The notes under the pieces: generated by a model | Databases searched by the model: none | Seen by the model: the letters and a program-made list of their open reading frames with translations, nothing else | What the model was told of the DNA's origin: nothing | Made by a program: the position numbers and the translations under genes | Shown here: positions 1 through 11,400 of the stretch, in pieces | Layout: each line of letters opens with the position of its first letter | Position numbering within the stretch: the stretch's first letter is position 1 | DNA from: Ditylenchus dipsaci | Lineage: Eukaryota > Nematoda > Chromadorea > Rhabditida > Anguinidae | DNA: 64,000 nt | Assembly: GCA_004194705.1 (NCBI GenBank) | Contig: SADC01000456.1 | Coordinates: 38,939-102,938, forward strand | Direction: 5' to 3'

Positions 1-34
1 CTTTGACTTCTGTGAAAAAGCGTACTTCAGCCTG

Positions 35-218
35 TTTTGTCTCGCCGACAATATTATTTTTAGCATGTAATGTCAAAAACATGGTTTTTGCTTGGTCTCT
101 CTCTAGTTTGGCCTTATCCACCCAAAGACCATCTACAGTCAAGACCCAAACTACAGAAGAGACCAAGTAAAAATCATGTTTTTGATATTATATGCCGAAA
201 AATATTGTCGGCGAGAAA
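35..218. repeat. Foldback MITE
   Basis: An inverted repeat. TTTTGTCTCGCCGACAATAT at the left end is mirrored at the right end, and the inner arms CAAAAACATG..CTTGGTCTC mirror GAGACCAAG..CATGTTTTTG around a short loop near 105-158. No coding capacity is visible. It lies just upstream of the exon at 368-652. Confidence 0.75.
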
Positions 219-367
219 ATTGATTGGCTAAACAGAAGTTCGAGAAGCAGACTAAAAAAGATATGCCGATTTCATATCCACCAAATTTCTCGGAACATTC
301 TTTATAATAAAAATCACAATGCTAACAAATTTAAAAAAGGATTTTTTTGATGGGTTTTCAATTTCAG

Positions 368-652
368 CAACCACCGCTAAACCGTCTTTTGCTGCCTCTG
401 GAGCTGACCAGTCAAATGTTTACTCTTCTGCCGAGCTCTTGGGCAAAACCACCCACTGCTTACAATATATTCAGAGGTGGTGCAAGTGTAGCTGCAGCTA
501 GGCATGCGAGAGCCACTACTCACATACCCACATCTACTTCCATACATTTTGACCCTAAAAACAATGGTTCAAAAAGTGGGAATGCTACAAGAATTATTGT
601 GGATGTGGCTGCAGAAAGGGTATTAAGACACATCAAAAAGAGCAAAAACTAA
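368..652 (+). CDS. Terminal exon of an unrecognised protein
   Basis: An AG acceptor after a pyrimidine-rich tract (366-367) opens an exon ending at TAA 650-652. A polyadenylation-type AATAAA follows at 818-823. Two frames overlap. The first ~35 codons read well as TTAKPSFAASGADQSNVYSS, then the long frame continues with an Ala-rich part (GGASVAAARHARATTH) and a basic C-terminus (VLRHIKKSKN). A single-base indel near 440-470 would join them. No family is recognised. Upstream exons are outside the window or in its first 300 bases. Confidence 0.45.
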   Translation, partial: QPPLNRLLLPLELTSQMFTLLPSSWAKPPTAYNIFRGGASVAAARHARATTHIPTSTSIHFDPKNNGSKSGNATRIIVDVAAERVLRHIKKSKN

Positions 653-940
653 ATCCTAATAATTTAGCTCATTATTTTTACCAAAGATGAAGGCATGGAT
701 GAAAAAACTCAAAAGTTAATGGCTGCAATAAGGAGTGTAATTTGCAAACAAGCCTTTTCGATCCTCTTTGGATAGGAATTATGTTTGGTGAATACTTTTT
801 AATACAGTGAAAACTCTAATAAAAATAGATTGTGCTTTTGATAAGGCGGCCGAGCGCCTTTTTTAAGTTCCCGAAAATCAGAAAAATTGAAATTCGATCT
901 TGAGATTTTCGCGGACATAGGACAGTAGGCAACAGAAAAA
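653..940. other. 3' flank with MITE remnant
   Basis: Holds the AATAAA at 818-823. From about 833 (AAGGCGGCCGAGCGCC..TTCCCGAAAATC..GATCTTGAGATTTTCG) it is half of the element seen complete at 45418-45682. Otherwise nothing is seen. Confidence 0.4.
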
Positions 941-1638
941 GTTGGCATCGACAGTTGGTATCGATGCAACTGTCCACTTTATTATGTTTCAATGATAATA
1001 CTGATTTTTCAGTGAGTTTTCGACGCTACTGTCATACGCTACTTCCAGCCAACCCCCCCCCCTCAAAAAAAGCTACTGTAATATACCGCCCACACCCCCC
1101 CCCCAAATCGACTTATTTGGAGTGTCTAAGAACCATTTTTATGCAATAATTTGCCATAAAGGGATCAGAAAAGCAGTTAAAAAGGGATTATGGGCTGTAT
1201 TGGAGGGGAAGGTATAATACAGGGGCCATTTTTTTTGGCTGCTTTACTATGTTTTTCAACTTGGGCCGTGGCAAAAATAGACTCTATATGCATTTTATGG
1301 TCAAGAGTACTTCTCGGAATTATGTCTAAGGTAAGTGAATGCGCGCATCTCTAACTCTCAAACCCGGCTTGGGGCTTGGGGTATTAATAATGTATTAAAA
1401 ATGCTTAGTTGTTGAGATATAAGCTGAAATTGGGAAAAAGACAGTATTTTTTAATTTTGATCATACCTCAAGTTTTTTTGAATTTTTTTTTGAAATTCTG
1501 TTTGGTGATTCGGATTCCTGAGTAAATTTCAGGTACTGGAGTGGCTTAGAATAAGAAAAATTACTGAAAAATAGATATTGCCATTGAACATAACTAAGTG
1601 GACAGTTGGCATCAATGCCAACTGTCAGATGCCAACTG
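941..1638. mobile_element. Non-autonomous element with ~40-bp terminal inverted repeats
   Basis: The left end (941-980: GTTGGCATCGACAGTTGG and on to ACTGTCCACTT) is mirrored at 1594-1638 (AAGTGGACAGTTGGCATC and on to GATGCCAAC). The interior includes a second repeat family (about 1140-1390, with TGGGCCGTGGCAAAAATAG and TATATGCATTTTATGGTCA) that recurs at 15.4, 29.6, 56.6 and 61.8 kb. No ORF of interest. Confidence 0.65.
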
Positions 1639-2444
1639 GCTTTTTACTATTTTTGCGTACTCAACTGAGACCTGAAAAGAGCAATCGGTGAATCTCACGG
1701 GATTTATTAAAACGCTAAAAACAGCTTTGCTAAATTTTCCCACTAAGCTGAGATATGAACAATTTAGTTCCACGAAGTCGAAATGGGCGCCCTATTAAAA
1801 GAAATGAGTTACACTGATTTTTGAAAAAAAGGACCGTTAAACAGAACTTTGCAGTTATATATGGTTAAAATGTGGTAGTTTTGAAAAACTATCGGTAAGC
1901 TTGGAACGTTTGAGATATTTCTGATTATGCTGTTAAATCAGAAATAAGAAAAAGGTTAGAAAATTGAGTTGAAAAAAAGTCGGACCCTAGACGGGAACGA
2001 ACTTAGGAGCGGGGCATTTTTTAAGTTTTCAAGGCCTTAGGGTAATTTCTTTTTAAAAGAAATCTTTTTTTTAATATTTTATTTTCTAGCATTCTATAAA
2101 AATGTTGAATTATTTAATTTAGTGATCTTTCTGTTTGGAATATCTGCTTTGATGTTGCAAAGGATGTACTACCAACAACATTTCAATGAATATATTTCAA
2201 ATTCATCCTCAAAGGGTTTAGCTCTCCCTTTGAAATGTCAGGATTCTGTAGGATGACTTCCACAGACACTGCTCACAACAGTCCGTCATTAACTCGACTG
2301 CAGCATCGATGTTAAATATTTGTCAAACTTAACAATATAAAAATAAAATTATATATGTATGAATAAACAAGCTTAACACGGGAACGGCTGTACGTCCTGA
2401 TGGTATGTCCTTGTGCAGAATTTCACGCTGAGCACGATGGTGAA
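1639..2444. other. Non-coding, degenerate repeat DNA
   Basis: AT-rich. The segment at 1975-2015 (GTCGGACCCTAGACGGGAAC) is a relic of the pogo-like MITE interior found whole at 14541-14969 and 48231-48658. Nothing else is supported. Confidence 0.4.
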
Positions 2445-3586
2445 AAAAAAATTGAAAAAAGTGACTCTACGGTGGTCAGCGGCCTTTGTGAACCATCAAT
2501 GTCACGACTTTTGCCTATGCCACTTCAAAGAGGTAAAGAATGCCACTGTTTTGATATACTTTTTATATTTCATGTGCAAAAGAAAGCGCAGATTGCGAGC
2601 TTTCAAATAACATACTGTGGAGGTATTTATGACAATCATATGATAATTTTTTGGCTCACAGAAACCATTGTGTTTTTTTTCAAAAAAGTTGTTCATACAA
2701 AAATATGTACAAATAAATGTGGAAACGCCGTTTTTAAGTTTATGATTGATACTGTTTGACAGAGCAAGAAAAACTGCACCAGACAGTGCTTTAAAGTAGC
2801 CTGCAATCAAGCTTTTCGAGTGTTTAGCAAAGGTTCAAAAGTAAATCCCAAAATGCATCTTGACCTGTAACTTCGATTTCGCTCTATAAATCTGAAATTC
2901 TGACACCTGATTCGTGTTCAGCATGGTCGATTTACTTAAAAAACTGTCAATTGATTATCACAATCATTGTCAAATTTCAAATTCCGCTCGAGACTAAAAT
3001 TATTTGAAATTTGAAAATTTTGAATTTAAATAATTTTGTCTCGAGCGGAATTTGAAATTTGACAATGATTGTGATAATCAATTGACAGTTTTTTAAGTAA
3101 ATCGACCATGCTGAACACGAATCAGCTGTCAGAATTTCAGATTTATGTAGCGAAATCGAAGTTTCAGGTCAAGATGCATTTTGGGATTTACTTTTGAACC
3201 TTTGCTAAACACTCGAAAAGCTTGATTGCAGGCTACTTTAAAGCACTGTCTGGTGCAGTTTTTCTTGCTCTGTCAAACAGTATCAATCATAAACTTAAAA
3301 ACGGCGTTTCACATTTATTTGTACATATTTTTGTATGAACAACTTTTTTGAAAAAAAACACAATGGTTTCTGTGAGCCAAAAAATTATCATATGATTGTC
3401 ATAAATACCTCCACAGTATGTTATTTGAAAGCTCGCAATCTGCGCTTTCTTTTGCACATGAAATATAAAAAGTATATCAAAACAGTGGCATTCTTTACCT
3501 CTTTGAAGTGGCATAGGCAAAAGTCGTGACATTGATGGTTCACAAAGGCCGCTGACCACCGTAGAGTCACTTTTTTCAATTTTTTG
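2445..3586. repeat. Large near-perfect palindrome (foldback element)
   Basis: Arms of about 550 bp (2445-2995 and 3033-3586) are reverse complements with few mismatches. Outer ends read GTGACTCTACGGTGGTCAGC and its complement, and the inner ends meet at CCGCTCGAGAC around a ~35-bp AT spacer near 3015. Matching ORFs on both strands are a by-product of the symmetry. The inner motif ATCGACCATGCTGAACACGA recurs at 10.7, 31.3, 31.8, 39.6 and 45.8 kb, so this is a member of a wider foldback family. Confidence 0.85.
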
Positions 3587-3599
3587 TGCGTGCTTATAA

Positions 3600-3935
3600 G
3601 TAACGGAGATAAGATGGTGCAGTCACCAAAAGATTGTAGTGTACCGATTTTAATCTTTTGTTGACTGCACCATCTTATCTATGTCCCATAGCTAATTACA
3701 CCCTATCCCATAAGCATGTCTTTTACTTATTTTTATTTAGTCGAGAACAATTTAATGTCTGTGGTTGAGCACCCCTGTCAATGAGTTGACAGTTGGCCCT
3801 GAGGGGAGTTACTCTAACTTGGCTGCTAACAGCATGTATTTTGGCCACTAGTGGCATATGTGTTGGTCATTCCTGGTTTTTTGAGGCCTGAGTTTTGGGA
3901 AGCGTCGCCTGAGGGCGGCGTGGATATTAGCGAAA
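3600..3935. repeat. Left member of a dispersed inverted pair
   Basis: Contains a hairpin (3608-3625 against 3661-3680, GATAAGATGGTGCAGTCA) and the block 3765-3935 (GGTTGAGCACCCCTGTCAAT through GGCGGCGTGGATATTAGC). The reverse complement of this block lies at 6775-6915, with the hairpin half at 6999-7017. The pair could be long terminal inverted repeats of a ~3.4-kb element (3600-7035). Confidence 0.65.
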
Positions 3936-4032
3936 TTACTCTTGTAATGGGACGGGTTTGATAAAAGCAAATCTTTACAGATATTGAAACGCTATTTGTC
4001 CTGTGTGGAATTATCTGACGAAACAAGTGTGA

Positions 4033-4891
4033 TACCGTATTTGTTCTAATAGCTCACCCCTCTCCATTAACTCACCCCTTTCTAATAACTCACCCCCCTG
4101 AGAGCTGATCGAAAAATAACTCACCCCTCTCTAATAGCTCACCCCCCCTAGTGAAATAGTTCTTGTCGGCAGTTTTGATAAAAAAATCAGAAATCATTTT
4201 TCGATGCTTATTTTTCTTAGCACGATTTGAAGTCTAGAAAACACTCTACCGTACAATTTTTTTAAACCAGTTTTAAAATTCGTTTTTTGGCTTGCGTGTA
4301 ATATTTTTGATTTCCACGCATCATTTTAGTGTTTAATGGAAAACATAATTGCTAACTACGGCAGCAGCTCCAAAAGTGAAGATGAGCAAGTCAAAACGCC
4401 GAGGAAGCTCAAAGCTTATTCTACGGAATTTGAATTCTTAAAGGTTGCTAAGCACGCTAAGAATATCTCGATACATGGAGCAAGCAATAAGTTCAAAGTT
4501 GGTCGAAGCACAGTAAGGCAATGGATGAGACAGGAGAAGCAACTTCATAAAATCGCGTAAGGATGAAGAAAACAGGTACATCAGGGATGAATCTCTACAG
4601 TTTGAATCTGATGACTATGATATATAATTCCTTCTTTATTTATTTTAAAATGTAGAATTGGACCCCTTTCAATAAATCTGATGATTTTTGGTAGGAATGT
4701 GAAGGTATAGATATGTGAAGCAAATGATAATTTTTGCTTGGTAGTTTCCCTTACGCAAAAAAAATCCGGCGCCTTTAGCGCCGACCCTTTGAAAAATAAC
4801 CCACCCTCTCCATTAACTCACCCCTCTCTAATAACTCACCCCCCTGGAGAGAGGTTGAAAAATAACTCACCCGGGTGAGCTATTAGAACAT
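4033..4891. mobile_element. MITE-type element carrying an HTH gene fragment
   Basis: Left end ACCGTATTTGTTCTAATAGC followed by repeated CTCACCCC blocks (4046-4145). The right end is the inverse (CACCCGGGTGAGCTATTAGA, to about 4891). The ends resemble those of the abundant ACCGTATTTTCTCTAATAAT MITEs elsewhere in the window. Unlike them, this copy encloses a protein-coding fragment (4336-4627). Confidence 0.6.
4336..4627 (+). pseudogene. psq/pogo-type helix-turn-helix protein fragment
   Basis: The ORF from ATG 4336 gives 74 residues. Residues ~28-70 (YSTEFEFLKVAKHAKN then GASNKFKVGRSTVRQWMRQE) have the pattern of the psq/CENP-B-like HTH at the N-terminus of pogo-family and related transposases: a conserved aliphatic helix, GxSxKFxVxxSTVRxW, and a basic end. 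A one-base shift near 4549 links it to an acidic tail (SRKDEENRYIRDESL, ending DDYDI) with TAA at 4625-4627. There is no DDE catalytic domain, so it is a truncated element protein or a DNA-binding-only derivative. The family assignment is inferred from the motif. Confidence 0.6.
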
Positions 4892-6282
4892 TTACGATAA
4901 TCTATCTTTTCATTAGTTTATCTGTACCGTGTAACTGTGGTCGGTCCGTTTGTGTGACTTATGGATTAAGATGATTTTACTTTTATTTAGATATTTTAGA
5001 AGGTATAAATTTTACAAGATCAGGGCTGGGCACGGCCGGCCCGAGACCGAACCTTGCGGCGGGCCGGGCCTAGAAAGCTCCAACCCGGTTAGGCCCGGCT
5101 TAACTTACAGAAAATGAAAATTTTCACTATTTTAAAGGAATTTTTTTACTGTTTAACAATTTTTTGCATTCAAGAGCCCATTCATTACAACTTGCAATAG
5201 AATTTTTCGTGGATATTAGCGTGTCCTTTACGTAATAGTGTCCTTCTTTAGTCACACGACTTTCTCTTAAGTTTCAAAACTTGCAGAACGTAACATGTTC
5301 TCTTCGAAGATGTTAATAAGTCTAAGTTAGGTTTCACTCTTAACAAATCTTGTTGGGCAACTACTTTTATTAAAGACAGCATAATTCGTTTGCCTGATTC
5401 CCGAAAATTCAAAATCGTTTCTCCTTGGAGTGGATAACTGCTCAGCACAGCGTGTCAAGCGTCAATTACAAATTCAAATTCAGTTTAGAATTAATAGTTT
5501 CGTGTCGAGACAAAGCGATAACTTTTGGATCCAAAATTTTCGCTTTCTCAAACCAAATTTGAAATGTTTAATTTCAAACATATCATATCAATCGAAAGCT
5601 AAGTTCCAGCTTCATCTATCTGTGTTTTATTATTTCATTGTATATTCGAATTGTGTGCATTTAGTTAATTTTGTTTTGAATTATTTTTTTAGTGATTAAT
5701 TGACAGACTGCTTTAACCCATATCTCCCTCCATATCTATAGAAAAAAAGTGAGTCTTCACAAAATATAGCCCTTTGTCTGGGCTATCGATTGGTGGTTTA
5801 AAATCAAAGTTGTCTAGCCTCCTGAGAAAGTTCCTAGCCTTTAAAGTTCCTAGCCTCGACAACACTTCACCACCATATTTTTACAGAATTTCACTACCTT
5901 TTTTGGATTTTTTGATAAAAGTGACAACAAAAAAGGTGCAGAAACAGACTGAAAAAGAAGAGACACAAAAAATATGGCAAACGCTGCAGAAAAAATAATG
6001 AAAATATAGATAAACAATTGAACACCATAGATTGCACTAAAAATTCAGTTTGGTCATGAAATTTGGTCATGACTTGTTTTTTACCAGACAAAATTTTGAT
6101 TTTTGATGATGTCAATCATTACGAATTATATGTCATGTAATAGAAACCAAAAAGTTGCAAAAAAACTGAAAAATTCAAAAATAAGTATTCAAATTCGAAT
6201 ATTTAGCAAAAAAAAAATCAAAAAGACAACGCCAATGTGTATCTGACAGCATATAAGGTTTTGACACGCTGTGTCAGGGTAT
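4892..6282. other. Intergenic AT-rich DNA with a GC-rich hAT-like terminus
   Basis: CAGGGCTGGGCACGGCCGGC at 5026-5045, followed by GGCGGGCCGGGCC, looks like the end of a hAT-type MITE. Its partner was not found. The rest, including short ORFs at 5248-5998, shows no domain, signal peptide or splice structure that I can support. Confidence 0.35.
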
Positions 6283-6620
6283 TGAGATTCTGGTTAGTTA
6301 CAACAGCATTTTGGTCTTAAAAACCGTGTTTAGGACACGATTCTGCATTAGGGACAATGTTCTCAAATTTCTTACGGCTAACTCAAACATTTTGGATTCT
6401 GGAGGTGGATACCCACTTAGGAGACCACGGTGTCCCCCTACCCAATCTCAGGCTTAATGGTCTCACAAAAAACTAGTATTTGACTGTTATTCAGGAAAAA
6501 TAAATAAAGGATGAGAAAAATATAAAGGACAAAACAATGAAAGACTGGGGCACAACAAAGAAAATAAACGTCACTGGGTGGAGTCGAACCTGCGAGTAAT
6601 GCGTTGTCTGTGTTATCTGT
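6283..6620 (-). repeat. tRNA-derived SINE-like repeat
   Basis: Read on the minus strand, a B-box module (6579-6592, complement of GGAGTCGAACCTGCG) is followed by a body ending near 6400 in GTGGGTATCCACCTCC. The same body ending occurs downstream of B-box modules at 59.5 kb and 62.1 kb. The A-box half is not clear here. Confidence 0.5.
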
Positions 6621-6774
6621 GAAAGCGGTTATACGCGATAATTTAGGGTAATTAAATTACTGATTCTCACACATCTTAATTAATCAACGCCACACAAAAA
6701 AAATAGCTTTTCATTTTGGTTTATATTTGATCTTGCAAGTACCCTTTATTTGCAAGAGCAAATTTGCTAATATC

Positions 6775-7035
6775 CACGCCGCCCTCAGGCGACGCTTCCA
6801 AAACGCAGGCCTCCAAAAACCACTAGTGGCCAAAATACATGCTGCTAGCAGCCAAGTTAGAGTAACTCCCCTCAGGGCCAACTGCCAACTCATTGACAGG
6901 GGTGCTCAACCATAGACCTCAAATTATTCTGAACTAAATGTAAATAAGTAGAAGACAAACTTATGGATAGATTGCATTCAATTGATAGAGATAAGATGGT
7001 GCAGTCAATAAAATCAAATAGTGTAGTGGAATCTT
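6775..7035. repeat. Right member of the dispersed inverted pair
   Basis: Reverse complement of 3765-3935 (6775-6915), then AGATAAGATGGTGCAGTCA at 6999-7017, equal to the hairpin half at 3608. See the partner entry at 3600-3935. Confidence 0.65.
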
Positions 7036-7329
7036 TATCAAGCTGAATTTTCCTTTCATAAAAGCATGCATTGAAATGAAAAGTGCTACAAATTTGGACT
7101 CTGTGGTATGGTTACTGACAGCTATGAGCTGGTTGGTGTCCATTGTGATCTTGCGATGGATCTGGCTTGCTTGCCACCGCTAAACTCTATCTGACGCATG
7201 GTGCTTTTCTTGTATTAATGCTGATACCTGGGTCCCTGAATGAAAAGGGCTGCAAATTTGGGCTCTGTGGTTTGGACTCTGACTCCCTCCCCTGCAACAA
7301 GTCAAGACCCTCTGGCTTCTGGAAAAAAA
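7036..7329. other. Spacer with a ~35-bp direct repeat
   Basis: GAAATGAAAAGTGCTACAAA near 7073 and GAATGAAAAGGGCTGCAAAT near 7238 both continue as TTTGGRCTCTGTGG. They are two diverged direct copies about 165 bp apart. No gene is seen. Confidence 0.4.
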
Positions 7330-7420
7330 TGTGCCACTACGTAGGATTGAACCTGCAACACAAAAAACACCATTTTGGGCAGAAAAACGCGCGCGCTCAT
7401 GCACTGCGCCATGGAAGCCA
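7330..7420 (-). repeat. tRNA-like SINE head (A and B boxes)
   Basis: On the minus strand: ATGGCGCAGTGCATGAGCGC (A-box region, about 7395-7415), a ~40-nt insert, then GCAGGTTCAATCCTACG (B box, 7343-7357). The T-stem 3' side does not pair properly, so this is not a functional tRNA. It matches the modules at 44292-44370 and 34306-34370. Confidence 0.6.
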
Positions 7421-7611
7421 CTTTTTTAAGCCTAAGAAGCTTAGACCCCCCCCCACCGCTTTAATCTTTTCAATGGTGTGTTCATGAGTATGTCTGTGTG
7501 ACGAGTTTGGCGTGTGATGAGTTTTAAAGTGACTCTTGTCTTTTAGAAAAAACGCTCGCGTAAAGGTTGAAATTCAAATAAACTCTACTTTCTAGCGGGG
7601 TTTTAACACTA

Positions 7612-7791
7612 CAGTCAAACCTCTATATAGCAACCCTCTACATTGCATCCACCTCTTTATTGCATCCGCTTTTTTTTTGGTTTGGTTGGCCTGCAAAGAA
7701 ATTACCTATAATCGACCCTCTATATTGCGTCCACCTCTACATTGCATCCGGCAGGCCGTCCCTTGTGGGATGCTATATAGAAGTTTGACTG
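7612..7791. mobile_element. pogo-like MITE with TA target duplication
   Basis: CAGTCAAACCTCTATATAGC at 7612 is mirrored by GCTATATAGAAGTTTGACTG ending at 7791. The flanks are TA (7610-7611) and TA (7792-7793). The interior repeats CTCTATATTGCATCCACCTC. Length 180 bp, no coding capacity. Confidence 0.85.
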
Positions 7792-7844
7792 TAATTCTTT
7801 TCTTCTTCAGTTTAAGACAAACAAAAGCCAAGGTACGCCAAAAT

Positions 7845-8413
7845 ACCGTATTTTCTCTGTAATAGACCCGGGTTCAATATTTTTCAAACCCCGAAAATCT
7901 TAAAATTGTCAATCAAAATGGCCTTAAAGCAGGGCTGCCATCTCAAAATTTAAAAAAGGACATTTGGTCAAAAAACAGAAATTTGAAGAAAAAAGTCCAT
8001 TTTATCTAGTGCTTATTGCCATTTTGAAGCGAAAAAAAAAGATTTTGACTAAAACTTCGAAAATAAAAAGAGATTAGGGTCCCAAAAAAGGACCAATCTT
8101 TTTAAAAAGGACCTATGGCAGCCCCGCCTTATAGGGGCTATTGCCGTCCCCGACAACGAGAATTTCAAATGTTTGAATTCGCGCGGGATAGTTCTCTTTC
8201 GTCTTTTATTGTACTCTTTTGAGTCATTCGAAACAAGTAAAAAGACTACAGTGCGAGACGAAAGAGAACTGTCCGAGCAAATTCAAACATTTGAATTTCT
8301 CGTTGTCGGCGATTGCTATGGCCCTATAAGGCAGGGCTGCCATATTTATTCGAAAATCCTAGCAAAAAATAGAGGGGGATCATTATCAGAGAGTGGTTCA
8401 TTAATAGAGAAAA
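7845..8413. mobile_element. Three-layer nested MITE cluster
   Basis: The outer element begins ACCGTATTTTCTCTGTAATA (7845) and ends near 8413 (CATTAATAGAGAAAAA). Into it is inserted an element with ends AGCAGGGCTGCCAT / ATGGCAGCCCCGCC (7928-8128, TTAA at 7924-7927). Abutting that lies a third, strongly palindromic element (8129-8329) with TTCAAATGTTTGAATTCGCG in its arm. The same stack, inverted, sits at about 41850-42375. The third element also occurs alone at 43264-43456. Confidence 0.8.
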
Positions 8414-8494
8414 AGTCCTTTTAATGAATTTGCTTGTTTATTATTTCTAAAATATGAATTACTAGATAACCAAAAAGAATTTGAAAATTATACA

Positions 8495-11400
8495 TCATTT
8501 TTCTTGATCATCTTCATCAATGGATTCAACTTCACTGGTGTCTGGCGAAAGGTGAGAAGTGCCTGGTTCACCTGAAAAATCTGGATCACTTAAATTTAAA
8601 GATTACGTATTTCGATTTTTAAAATCGTTTATTTTTTGATATCCGAATTTTTACAGAACTTGCATAAAAATCATACCTCTTTGGATTCTCTCTTCGAATG
8701 CTTTGACCCTCTCTTCTCTTTGCAAGGATTTAATTATTTTCTCCGCTTGTTTTTTACGCTGAAAAGTCGCTTGGTTTACTCGATTCCTCCTTTTGTGATC
8801 TTCAAGTCTTGCCCCACCTTCAGCACGTTTTTTTTCAAGATATCTAGCACTGGCTGCTCTGTTTTGTTCTCTTTTTCGTGCCTTTTCTACATCTTCCATT
8901 GTTCCTTGTGGACAGTCTGAGAAGTGTGCACACGGCAAAACCCAGCCACACATTGGCATAAGTCTGGCGATTTGTCCTTCTTAACAGCCAGGTCATTACA
9001 AATTTTATTGTTAGTTCCACACTCTTTGCTGCACCATTTTTGATTTCTAAATTTACTGACTTTAGAAATATTGCCAAATAAGCATAGCCAACTTTCTGGA
9101 GCTACTGCTTCAAAAATAGTTATAGGTGCTGTCTTTGGCACGCATTTAAGCAAAACACAAGCACACTTATCAGTGGTTTGGCCTCTGTTGCAATTTGTAG
9201 ATCTAACACAAGCGCCAGAGCACATTGAGTTGACGTCGTTCACAAATGGCACCTGAAAATATGGCTGGCCAAAAATGCATTTGATGGAAGTTTTTCTAGC
9301 TAGTTATATCTTATCGGTTTCAGTTTCAGTTTGAGATAGCTTGCTTATTTTGAGTTCTTTACATTATTATCGATATTTTTCTATCTACCTGATGAGAGCT
9401 AGATCTAGACCTGGATCTGGTGCGTGCTCTGCCTGACGAGTTTGTTCATTTATCTGTTCCATGTGTTCATGCATTGGTCAGCGTCTCCAAGCATTGCTGA
9501 GCCACAGCTTGGTCTGGAGGGTGATACATGAAGGGTAAAAATAGTCCAGATAAGTCTCGACTTTCTGAACCTTCCCTTGAAGGTGATCTTGAACCATGGG
9601 TCTTAAAACAAATAATGGTCAGCAGTTAAAAAGCTTAAAAAGCACAGATTATGCTTTTTGTTTCCGCAACTTTGTTTCGCTGCGCCTATTTTAGATTCAT
9701 TTCTATATGACACTCGATTATGGTAGATGATAGAATGGAACAAAATTTCAATGCTGAACAAGATACTGCCGGTCAATTAACGCACTTTTACGTTCTGACC
9801 CCCTGATCGGCCATTTTAAAAACGAGACATGATAACTCTTTTTAGTCGGTAAAAGTCTCTAATTCAAGCCAATAAATAAAAACTTCTTAAAAACTTTATA
9901 CTCATAAGATAGCCTGGAACCTCAGCTTTAAAATTTAATATCGTAAAGTTGTAAAATAGATCATGGTCTCGATGCAAAAAACGAAAAGTATATAAAGGTA
10001 CATTTTCGTAAAATCAATCTTTTTTAGAAACAGTATGTAACTTCTCATACAGTTGAAATTTCACAAAACTGAATATATAATGTGAAAGTCGATTGAAAAC
10101 TGCACAGAGTAGTGCTTTGAGTTTGTAATTTTCATAAAAAATAACAAAATTTTGCCGAAAACGATATAAAAAAATTTGATTTTTTTTGACGTAAAACATT
10201 ACATTTTGTAAAGGGCCATTGCCGTCTCCGACGACGGTTGTCCCCCGCCAATTCAAATTTTTTTCTGAATCATTGAACTTCTGTACTGATTTTCCAACTT
10301 GTTTCTATCAAAACTATACCTAAAATAAATTTCTAGGCCTTGTTTTGTTAGAAACCAAGATAAAAAATCCGTGCAGAAGTTGAATGAAAATTTGAATTGG
10401 CGGGGGACAATTCAAATTTTTTTAGGCTCTAGTCAACTTTAGGTCCCCCAAATTTGCCTTGGTCCCCCCTGTTGTTTTTTCTTGAAAATGCCTTGTCCCC
10501 CCTGTCGTTTGAAGGTGATCATGTTAACCATAGTCACCATGATCACAACATTATTATAACTCTATTGGACAGGGGACCAAGGCATTTTCAAGAAAAAACA
10601 ACAGGGGGGACCAAGGCAAATTTGGGGGGACCTAAAGTTGACTAGAGCCATTAGGCAAAAAAATTTGAATTGGCGGGGACAATTCAAAACAGGCGGCAAT
10701 GGCCCTTTAAGCAAACCCCTCATTGTGACACCGGATTTGAGTTCATCGTGGTCGATTTGCATATTGAACGGCCCTGAGCATTGAAAGCTGCTGTCAAATT
10801 TCAAATTCTGCTCAAGACAATAAATATTCAAACGACGTATTTTTCGTAAATTTAAATATTTATTGTCTTGAGCGGAATTCGAATTAGCCGCAACTTTTAA
10901 TGCTCAAAGGCAGTTTTTTCTGGACACTTTATTTAACCTTTTGAATGCCTTGAATACTAGAGTTTCTTAGTGCGGAAGGCCCAGTTATTAAGACTTTGCT
11001 CAATCCCTCACTAAAATAAGTAGTGATAGCACACAAAATGCAACAAATCAATAAAACAATATATTTAGGGAAATTTTAATTTAGAAGTGAAATTCAATTT
11101 TCGAATTCATGCTAAATGTGGTGCCTAAATACATGTCAACGCCATAATAAAGATTTGGATTCAGTTGTCCCATTTTAGGCAGTTGGATTCAATCGTCCCT
11201 TGGATTCAATCGGTCGTTGGATTCAATTGTCACGTACCGAGAAGTACAATGCTCTGTGCAGTTTTTATAGGCGTCCACGCTATATATTTAATTTTGTGAA
11301 ATTTTAGCTGTGTGAGAAGTTACATACGTTTCTAAGAAAGACTAATTTTACGAAAATTAACTTTTCTATATTTTTTGTTTTTTTGCATCAAGAGCGTAAG

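Noticed and set aside
2400..3559. Two divergent ~100-codon proteins
   Set aside because: They are the same sequence read through both arms of a palindrome, with no splice sites or domain.
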